From assembly GCA_032622095.1 (NCBI GenBank), contig CP136069.1, positions 187,975,122 to 188,039,121 on the forward strand: a DNA stretch of 64,000 nucleotides. The letters are read 5' to 3'. This DNA comes from Siphonodentalium dalli (lineage: Eukaryota > Mollusca > Scaphopoda > Gadilida > Siphonodentaliidae). The notes beneath the pieces were generated by a model. It was not told the origin of the DNA and did no database searches. It worked only from the letters and a program-made list of their open reading frames with translations. Shown piece by piece: positions 55,247-64,000 of this stretch. Numbering within the stretch: position 1 is the first letter of the stretch; each line of letters opens with the position of its first letter. Position numbers and translations under genes: made by a program.

Positions 55247-56190
55247 CTACATTGACAGTACACCACCTCTTGTCTGCACCCAACCATTGTTCACTGTCTC
55301 TCCCTCCAAAATACTATATGTCATGTGACTTCCTGTTTTGGGTTCGTCCATAATTAGGAATAGGAAATTAGGAAGTGGAACATTAACAATCTCCTTCTCT
55401 TCTCTATTTGTTATATACACTATATACACATCTAGAAAACTGCATTTACAGTTGGCCGCCAGATGACATTTGCCTTCATTCCACTGTATTTGCATTTCCT
55501 CATTCTGTATCATCTCCTTGGTAATGGCAATATATATCCTGAGTTTCATTGCTTCACAAATATTATGAATGTCCAGATTTTCAGTCATGAGAACTTCATT
55601 AACAACCTCACGTAACTCCCACTTCTCCACACTATTCTTCCAGTCTATGCAACTGCTTTCACCAGTTTGTTGATTTTTCACATTGAGAAAGTTTTTGTTT
55701 CGACCATTAACCTTTCCAGCTCTACTTAATATAGTAGCTTTGATCCGTTCCGTCTCATTGACTGGCAAATATTTTACATTATCATGCACTTCATGAAGAA
55801 ACGAATTCTGTGAACTAGGTACATCATTTAGATCATCTACTTGAGGATCATTATTTTGTCTGCTATTGGAATCCAATAATGGAACTGTTTCGGTGGTGCT
55901 AGAATTCACATCGTCAGACATGGAGTTATTTTGCTCAGTGTGATATAGTCTACACACGTGAACACGAACATAAATCCAAACATGTTTTACAAGCACTTGC
56001 TTATTTTCCTTTCCGATCACAGTTCCAGGTCCTCTCCACTGATCACTGTCATTTCTCTTATACTACACCGAATCTCCATTTTGAAATACCATTTCTGTGG
56101 TCCTCACATTATGTTTCAAAGCTCTACGTAGTCTCTCCGATGTCTTATTAGTGGGGTCCCTCATGCCCAAAAAATCACCATATTGTGACT
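55247..56190 (-). pseudogene. LTR-retrotransposon pol remnant, Copia-like
   Basis: On the minus strand the segment before 56020 reads TTEMVFQNGDSV, a stop, then YKRNDSDQWRGPGTVIG, continuing into KENKQVLVKHVWIYVRVHVC. This is the integrase C-terminal module of aquatic Copia-like elements as I remember them (GDxVYYKR, WRGPGxVIG, VRVHxCRL). Further on, KATILSRAGKVNGRNKN matches the linker domain that follows in that group. At least one stop breaks the frame (about 56063), so it is a remnant. The open part is 257 codons. The exact superfamily is uncertain. Confidence 0.55.
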
Positions 56191-58470
56191 TTAGTGACTA
56201 AAGCATGAAACTTCACATATCTGTTGCTTAGTTATAAGGAAAACTTTTTGGAGGGGGGGTGCCCGGGTGGGAGGACCTGTGTCGGGATAACATCAGGTTT
56301 CCATGGCAACGGCATCAAATATTTGGAGAAAAGTTGAAAAAGCCCACTGTTGGGAATAAATGAGACCTGTATTAAAAGAAACGATCTTAACTCACTGTGC
56401 CATCAATAGTGCATCAAACGGACTGGGCCACTAGGGCATATATGGTCAAGGTCAATTGCTAAGGTCAAGGTCATTGGACAAATGTCATATTTTGGTCCAT
56501 TTTTGTATTAATTGCCTCATATTAATAACATTTAACACTGTTTTTGGCGGAGAAAATGCTATATCCTTTAATTTGCGCTCTTTTAATATCTAAAACACCC
56601 AGCGGTATTGTTGCCACGATGGTTTTGATCACTTCTAAACTAGTTTTATGGCTTATATAGGCGTTTGTAGCAGGAATAATTAGGTTCTAACATTTACAAT
56701 GAAATCGGAAATAAATGGTGGGGTGTCGTCATGGAGTCATGATAACGTGACTACGAAATGAAAATAATAGCACGCGGACCACGTGTTTTGCAGATACAGT
56801 ACAATACTAATGAGAAAAAAAATATATATCCTGCTATTTCTTGAATCGAAAAGGAACATATAATTACGTGAATTCGGCAATGATGAAAGCTACATGTACA
56901 TGAAGGTGTTTCTCGTCGAGATTCGTTGAAATCGACTAGCGTGGTCAATATTTTATGTAAATGAACAGATGAAATGGATATCTGCTATCTCAAGAAAAGT
57001 GCTCCCCCAGCGTCACGAACTATAATGGCTAATATCAATAAAATACTCTCTGCTAATAAATGACCGCACAAACCCGTATTCGTCTGATAAATACTTTGAC
57101 GTGGGTCGTATATATTCTACAATAATTTGTAACCAAGGAGATTAAACGAATTAAGTGTCATTTGTGAGTCCATTCGCTTTATGTCGCTTACTATTTTAAC
57201 ATTTTACCCGGGTAATCAATTCATGGTTATATCGAAATCGGCTCACAGAAGTCGCTTAAATAATGTGACCTGAGCCTGGGATCTTCACCAACGATATAAT
57301 GTATTATTAAAGAGCAGGTTTTGACTAAGAAATATATTACCTGCATTATTGTTTCATTGTTATAAAGTTCACAGTCGAAACTTCAAAGAGTTCACATGTA
57401 TTGAACTGGTGGAACATGATCTCTACGGGTGTTCATAGCCTGAGTAGGGATTCGGGGTATATGATCTACGATTCGCAGTACACAACACAGAACCCGGATT
57501 CGAATACATATGCACCAAGAAACTTTCATCTTGACAACGGCTAATTTAGATACAACAGCGACAAAAAACAATGTCGCCGGTATGTCAACATTATTATCTG
57601 GTATATCATACCCGACGAGAGATTATCTTATAGACAGTAACCATGCGAAGCGGAAATAGAGACATTAAATGGAATGAATTATCCTGCATTAACCGATGCA
57701 TGGCAAGATTCCCGTGGAGTGAAAGTAAACATTTAAAGGTCATCGATTATCTCGGATTCGGCGAGAACTAGCGAGAACTATAAAGCTGACGATGCAAAAC
57801 CAAGCGATTGTCAGGAAGAGACGGTCCGTTGGAAATCGATGCATAATTGAATATAAAAGAAGCCATTTATGGCGGCTACCTGATTTAAAGTTATACAAAC
57901 ATTTCTGATATCATGCTGGTTTTACGAATCACATAATCGATTTCATGGTGGAGCCATATATCTTGACAACGCTTACGTTATCCATTTGTCTGTAGTTAAT
58001 TATTTACATTATTCGGTGCCAGATGAACTGCCAGAAAGTCTGATAACTTTGCAACAATCCGGTTGTAATTATATACGCATGCGCGTGTGGATGCATCATT
58101 AATTATACATCTAACAAAACGGAGAGTGCACGTTTCTCCATCTCTGACGTCACATCTAATATCACAGTCGTATTAATTTTGTGTATTTAAAAAATAGAGA
58201 TGATTACCCTGGGAATATACCCATACACATACCGATAATCGTTTACGCATGCACCCAGAGTACCATAGGAGCTAACTGCAAGGCAGAGTTCAGTCCCCTC
58301 ACGTTGGGCGTAACCCTGTCCAAACACCATGCAGAGTTTATCTCACTTGATGATTCGATAAGATCGCTGCTACCGGCGACATTTTACCCATATATATACC
58401 AAACGAACCACATGTAGCCCGTATCAAGCAAAAAAAAATCAAACACAGTTTGTGTAATTTCGTACCTTAA
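56191..58470. other. Mostly non-coding, possible decayed lectin-type exon
   Basis: No full gene is supported. GGTCAAGGTCA-type sequence at about 56447-56482 echoes the satellite unit. At 57380-57533 one frame reads EFTCIELVEHDLYGC, two TAG stops, then VYDLRFAVHN and GFEYICTKKLSS before a stop. The ending resembles the last exon of a C-type lectin domain, possibly broken. Confidence 0.3.
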
Positions 58471-58479
58471 ACAGGGTTG

Positions 58480-58570
58480 GGGCGATTACATACATATGTA
58501 ATCGATTACGATTCCAATTAGTTTTGATTTACATGATTACGATTACGATTACTGATTACATTAAAAAAAA
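58480..58570. repeat. GATTAC-type repeats like hAT element ends
   Basis: Dense GTAATCGATTACGATTAC-like sequence. Such motifs are common at ends of some hAT transposons, which I recall from memory only. Confidence 0.35.
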
Positions 58571-58915
58571 ATGTAATCGATTAAATATAATTACAATGGC
58601 TTTAGTAAAATATAACATACAGTCTTTACGTTTGGAAAGTCCCACTGGAACCAAAGAACTATATCGTGAGACGGTGTGATTTGGCTCAACACGAAAGTCA
58701 AAAGTCTAAACGCATGCACATGGACAACAACATACATTTAAAAAAAAAAGTAATTGATTAAATATAATTACAATGACTTTAGTAAAATATAACATACAGT
58801 CTTTACGTTTGGAAAGTCCCACTGGAACCAAAGAACTATATCGTGAGACGGTGTGGTTTGGCTCACCACGAAAGTCAAAAGTCTAAACGCATGCACATGG
58901 ACAACAACGTGCATG
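58562..58915. repeat. Direct duplication of a 177-base unit
   Basis: ATAACATACAGTCTTTACGT, GGAAAGTCCCACTGGAACC and ATCGTGAGACGGTGTG all recur 177 bases apart with few changes, ending at CATGGACAACAAC. Confidence 0.85.
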
Positions 58916-58972
58916 GCAAATAACAGTCAAATCAAACACAAGAGTTCTAATTTGCTGCCATTTTGCTCAGTT

Positions 58973-61127
58973 GCGTGAGCAAATCGCCAACAAGACCTAC
59001 ATGTACCGCTCTAAACAGTAGCGTGAGCAAATTGCCAACAAGACCTACATGTACCGCTCTAAACAGTAGCGTGAGCAAATTGCCAACAAGACCTACATGT
59101 ACCGCTCTAAACAGTAGCGTGAGCAAATCGCCAACAAGACCTACATGTACCGCTCTAAACAGTAGCGTGAGCAAATTGCCAACAAGACCTACATGTACCG
59201 CTCTAAACAGTAGCGTGAGCAAATTGCCAACAAGACCTACATGTACCGCTCTAAACAGTAGCGCGAACAAATCGCCAACAATACCTACATGTACCGCTCT
59301 AAACAGTAGCGTGAGCAAATTGCCAACAAGACCTACATGTACTGCTCTAAACAGTAGCGTGAGCAAATCGCCAACAAGACCTACATGTACCGCTCTAAAC
59401 AGTAGCGTGAGCAAATTGCCAACAAGACCTACATGTACTGCTCTAAACAGTAGCGTGAGCAAATCGCCAACAAGACCTACATGTACCGCTCTAAACAGTA
59501 GCGTGAGCAAATTGCCAACAAGACCTACATGTACTGCTCTAAACAGTAGCGTGAGCAAATCGCCAACAAGACCTACATGTACCGCTCTAAACAGTAGCGC
59601 GAACAAATCGCCAACAATACCTACATGTACCGCTCTAAACAGTAGCGTGAGCAAATTGCCAACAAGACCTACATGTACTGCTCTAAACAGTAGCGTGAGC
59701 AAATTGCCAACAAGACCTACATGTACCGCTCTAAACAGTAGCGTGAGCAAATCGCCAACAAGACCTACATGTACCGCTCTAAACAGTAGCGTGAGCAAAT
59801 TGCCAACAAGACCTACATGTACCGCTCTAAACAGTAGCGTGAGCAAATTGCCAACAAGACCTACATGTACCGCTCTAAACAGTAGCGCGAACAAATCGCC
59901 AACAATACCTACATGTACCGCTCTAAACAGTAGCGTGAGCAAATTGCCAACAAGACCTACATGTACTGCTCTAAACAGTAGCGTGAGCAAATCGCCAACA
60001 AGACCTACATGTACCGCTCTAAACAGTAGCGCGAACAAATCGCCAACAAGACCTACATGTACTGCTCTAAACAGTAGCGTGAGCAAATCGCCAACAAGAC
60101 CTACATGTACCGCTCTAATCAGTAGCGCGAACAAATCGCCAACAAGACCTACATGTACTGCTCTAAACAGTAGCGTGAGCAAATCGCCAACAAGACCTAC
60201 ATGTACCGCTCTAATCAGTAGCGCGAACAAATCGCCAACAAGACCTACATGCACCGCTCTAAACAGTAGCGTGAGCAAATCGCCAACAAGACCTACATGT
60301 ACCGCTCTAAACAGTAGTGTGAGCAAATCGCCAACAAGACCTACATGCACCGCTCTAAACAGTAGTGTGAGCAAATCGCCAACAAGACCTACATGCACCG
60401 CTCTAAACAGTAGCGTGAACAAATTGCCAACAAGACCTACATGTACCGCTCTAAACAGTAGCGTGAGCAAATCGCCAACAAGACCTACATGTACCGCTCT
60501 AAACAGTAGCGTGAGCAAATCGCCAACAAGACCTACATGTACCGCTCTAAACAGTAGCGTGAACAAATCGCCAACAAGACCTACATGTACTGCTCTAAAC
60601 AGTAGCGTGAGCAAATTGCCAACAAGACCTACATGTACTGCTCTAAACAGTAGTGTGAGCAAATCGCCAACAAGACCTACATGTACCGCTCTAAACAGTA
60701 GCGTGAGCAAATCGCTAACAAGACCTACATGTACTGCTCTAAACAGTAGCGTGAGCAAATTGCCAACAAGACCTACATGTACTGCTCTAAACAGTAGTGT
60801 GAGCAAATCGCCAACAAGACCTACATGTACCGCTCTAAACAGTAGCGTGAGCAAATCGCTAACAAGACCTACATGTACTGCTCTAAACAGTAGCGTGAGC
60901 AAATCGCCAACAAGACCTACATGTACCGCTCTAATCAGTAGCTTGAGCAAATCGCTAACAAGACCTACATGTACTGCTCTAAACAGTAGCGTGAGCAAAT
61001 CGCCAACAAGACCTACATGTACCGCTCTAATCAGTAGCTTGAGCAAATCGCTAACAAGACCTACATGTACTGCTCTAAACAGTAGCGTGAGCAAATCGTC
61101 AACAAGACCTACATGTACTGCTCTAAA
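58973..61127. repeat. 48-base minisatellite, about 45 copies, open on both strands
   Basis: The unit is GCGTGAGCAAATCGCCAACA, then AGACCTACATGTACCGCTCT, then AAACAGTA. Because 48 is a multiple of 3, both strands stay open: 729 codons on plus (16-residue unit with SKSPTRPTCTALN) and 715 on minus (unit with LLTLLFRAVHVGLVG). Variants (TCG/TTG, GCGCGAA, ACC/ACT, CTAATC) occur in patterns showing local amplification. There is no signal, splice or polyadenylation context to prove translation, so I call it a repeat. Confidence 0.9.
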
Positions 61128-61409
61128 TCTCCGTTATATCAAAAAGTTTTAGTGAGGGAATTGTTCTCAGAGTTCAAAGGAAAAGTTGACTTTGGAGGCA
61201 TCGGTTTCGCCATTTTGGCTGGAAAAACCCGCGCTAAATATAGAAAAGCACGGACTAGTACCCAGCCGGTGATAGAGTCGGAAATGAAGTATGACTGGTG
61301 CGCTCTGGTAGAGATTGAACACTGCCATCACACATTCTGGACTCCTCGACCTATGACCTATGTGGCCGTGCTCTCTGGTACAATTAGTAGTTTAATTTTT
61401 CGCGGATGA
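61113..61409 (+). other. Open frame after the minisatellite, possible exon
   Basis: Normal-complexity sequence follows the array, e.g. FGGIGFAILAGKTRAKY and KYDWCALVEIEHCHHTFW. The last part is faintly like the end of a C-type lectin domain (C-x-LVEI then W). A GTACAA near 61379 could be a donor. Not firmly coding. Confidence 0.25.
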
Positions 61410-61819
61410 TTTTATCCAGATCTGGAAGAAATGTGTCACCACTCTATAGCCGACGTTCCGCATAAAATAGTCCGATTACGTGTTGTGTTATTTGACGAGT
61501 TATTCGATCCAATAATTATGTATGGCTTGTGTTCTTTGATCACCAAATATCCGGAAACATAGGTGAACCATCCGATTATAATGTCATTGATATCACCGAT
61601 TTACGGTGTTTGTTATGACTCGACAACGGCATATCGTACCACTTGTGCCACCTCGCAACAGTTGTGCTATTGGACATGTCTACAAAAGTCAATTTAGGTC
61701 ATGCGGTAATTGGACTACTCTATATCAGTGTTGTAAAACATCACTTTTATTTTGCTTAATTCGAAGTTAAATGTAAATGTTTTTGTACCCTCGAAATAAA
61801 CTCTGAGATAGTATTAGAA
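61410..61819. other. No supported gene
   Basis: AT-rich non-coding sequence between the possible exon and the dispersed repeat. Confidence 0.4.
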
Positions 61820-62010
61820 CAAGAAAACCATAGTCAGAAATAGTAACGCCACCAAGATCATACTATTAGCCATAAATATAAATTATAATATAAAATATAT
61901 TGGTTACATGAATTCCGTTATAAAACAACTAATCCTTCAAATTATTACAAAAAACTACGGCTTATTACTGCAGGTTTTTCATTCACCAAACCAGAAAGCT
62001 TCTAAATGCG
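61820..62010 (-). repeat. Dispersed 190-base repeat, copy 2 (inverted)
   Basis: Inverted match of 49032-49224, with similar ends and some internal changes. Confidence 0.65.
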
Positions 62011-62815
62011 GATAAAACATTGGGTTCCCGCCATAAAACCTTCAAGTGTGCATGGCCCAGCCATTGTTCATACCTAAACATCGAACGCAATTAACGCGGT
62101 CATAATAGTTACATACTGCAACTTTAAGACATCCAGCGAATACACACCCCACGCAAACCCGAAATGTGTTGTCCTGCGAGATATCCCATCGCTATAGCTC
62201 AATTTGACACGGCCAGATTAGCCTTTCTACAATATCCTAAAACAATAAAGCTTCTCAAATCAGCGCCATAGTCAATAGAACTTTCACGAACTTGGACATT
62301 CCAACTACAGCTTTTACCGGACTCTGAGTGGCAGTACAACTTTAACGCGTCCCAAAATAACCGGAAAAAACAATTATCTATTTATAAAGTCCCCACAGGT
62401 CCACAGGTTTCTAATATTTGCCCAACAGTATACACCGCTGGCGTTAATAATTTAATAGCAGACCACATTTTAATCGGTGCTGTGGTCAAAGGGTAATGTC
62501 GGGAAGATAGAATGATGACAACTATATATGGTAGAGCTTGACGTATCGCGACATTGTGTAGATAACTAAACATCGAGGCTATGAATATTATATTCCATGT
62601 GTGCCTAAATGTCACGCTCTACGTTCCACGAGATTTAACTACTCAATTACAGGTAGTTGCAAAATCAAAGCAAAAAGGCGACTGTTGGGAATAAACTGTA
62701 AATAATAAAGAAAAAACTATGGTACAAAACCGCATTACCTTGTTGGATATACACTTTGTGAAGGGAAGAGTTGTATGACCCATGTACGGTAGCGTAGAAC
62801 CACCACCTCATCTTT
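62011..62815. other. No supported gene
   Basis: Mixed AT-rich sequence; short frames only. Confidence 0.4.
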
Positions 62816-63415
62816 TGTTACGCCACCTATAGTGTGGTGTTTCTAGCTTTTGGTTTTTTGATATCGCATGGTGTACAGGGCGAATGTATTCTTGGAGATT
62901 GTTTGTACCTTACTTAATCGTACCGATATAATCACGTAGATGCCGAAATTGTAAAGTTAACGGCAGCGGTGTATAATATGTTTATGAAAATATGATAAAT
63001 CCTATCGATAGAGTCAGGACAGGCTCAAATTGTAAACTTAAAGTCACCGGTGTAATAATATGTTGTTGAAAATATAAATAATCTGATAGCCTGAAAATAT
63101 TGTATAACCTATTGGGAGCCCCTGAAAATATTGTATAACCTATTGGGAGCCCCCTGGTGTAGTGAACTGAATTGTGGGTAATTTATGGAGATTGTTTGTA
63201 CCTTACTGAATCGTACCGATAGAGTCACGTAGATGCCGCAATTGTAAAGTTAACGCCACCGGTGTATAATATGTTTATGATAAATCGTATCGATAGAGTG
63301 AGGACAGGCTCAAATTGTAAACTTAAAGTCACCGATGTAATTACGCCACCTGCGGTGTATCTATAGCTGCTGAGATTTTGATATTGCGTGGTGGACAGGG
63401 CGAATGTATTCTTGT
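62816..63415. repeat. Interleaved direct repeats of 80-165 bases
   Basis: ACAGGGCGAATGTATTCTTG occurs at about 62876 and 63397. TTGTTTGTACCTTACT and CGTACCGATA occur at about 62902 and 63191, each followed by GTAAAGTTAACG and GGTGTATAATATGTTTATGA. TGAAAATATTGTATAACCTA is repeated in tandem near 63091-63150. Confidence 0.75.
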
Positions 63416-63582
63416 GGGGCTTTTATTTATAGAGTTGGAAATTCCGTTTATTTAAAAGTCGGAACTACGCGACCAGTAGGCCAAGTCCAGTAAAACAGTT
63501 CGTTATAGGTGCTGGTTGTTATTGTTATTTTAACGGAATTCTGAGTTGGTCATTCGCGAAACCAATATATTTTATATTCTAG

Positions 63583-63968
63583 GGTATATAATATATGATC
63601 CTCTTTATGGATATTGTAGGAAGGTAAATTTAGCTAAAGCGATGGGATATCTTGCAAGACAACACATTTCGGTGTGCGCTATAACTGCTCAATGTTTAAG
63701 GTGTTACACGACGTCTGATAAAAAGAGTTCTATCTGGAATATTCACACTATTTTTTCAGAGAACATGCATAGAGTAAACATAGTCCTATCGGACTATCGT
63801 AAAGTAGTTCCGTTTAATTCGGGATTAATTAACCCTCAGACTGCCGAAACTGCCGACAATAAATTCGCTTGTTCGTGTCCCCCGAAAATCAAACTTGCCT
63901 GTTTAGAGGTCCCATTTTCGTGGCTAATGGTGATAGAATCACAATTTTTCAGTCAAGTTCATGGATAA
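63583..63968 (+). other. Open exon-like frame of about 127 codons, unknown
   Basis: A possible acceptor (TTTTATATTCTAG, ending 63582) precedes GYIIYDPLYGYCRKVNLAKA and a normal-complexity sequence with several Cys (CAITAQCLRCY, CSCPP) ending at a stop at 63966-63968. I do not recognise it. The sequence just upstream matches the dispersed repeat, so this may be repeat-linked. Confidence 0.3.
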
Positions 63969-64000
63969 ATTACATTACACTTAATCGGCTTATGTCCGCG

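Noticed and set aside
57380-57533. Last exon of the lectin-like gene
   Set aside because: The ending (GFEYICTKK) is suggestive, but two in-frame stops precede it and no middle exon was found.

Overview
This window is AT-rich metazoan nuclear DNA. Genes are sparse and split by introns with GT/AG sites, and most of the sequence is mobile elements and tandem repeats. A repeat at about 52.06-52.45 kb resembles dispersed repeats I remember from molluscs, and the recurring GGTCAAGGTCA-type sequence fits too. A marine mollusc or other lophotrochozoan is my best guess, not a certainty.

1-11 kb: the right-hand part of a Polinton/Maverick-like virus-derived element, cut by the window's left edge. Rightward it carries a structural block: the end of an unknown gene, a small charged protein, a probable double jelly-roll major capsid protein of the F54H12.2-like family, and an adenain-type cysteine protease. 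Every junction in this block is a stop/start overlap (ATGA, ATGA, TAATG). Leftward it carries a TATA-binding-protein-like gene, a protein with two PC4 (Sub1) coactivator-like domains, and a two-exon protein-primed family B DNA polymerase. One rightward 167-residue orphan ORF lies between them. The polymerase has one in-frame stop codon in its exonuclease region. The TBP-like plus double-PC4 pair looks like a transcription-initiation cassette carried by the element, and it is the most exciting thing here. No integrase or packaging ATPase is visible, so they would lie left of the window or be missing.

12-40 kb: a 21-copy satellite of about 917 bp units (14,955-34,210) with clear higher-order order of unit types. 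It is flanked by diverged inverted arms of about 2.2-2.3 kb (12,077-14,300 and 34,470-37,289). Each flank holds a copy of the same palindromic MITE. One arm supplies the empty site for the right MITE, showing a 9-bp target duplication. A 2.2-kb piece of the right arm is duplicated head to tail almost without change.

39.5-43.4 kb: a leftward CR1/L2-type LINE 3' part, split by a 2.8-kb insertion whose ends are inverted arrays of a 16-bp repeat.

43-64 kb: a patchwork of small MITE-like elements, hairpins and minisatellites. These include a 45-copy 48-bp array that is open on both strands, a Copia-like pol remnant, and two exons of a probable secreted C-type-lectin-like protein.
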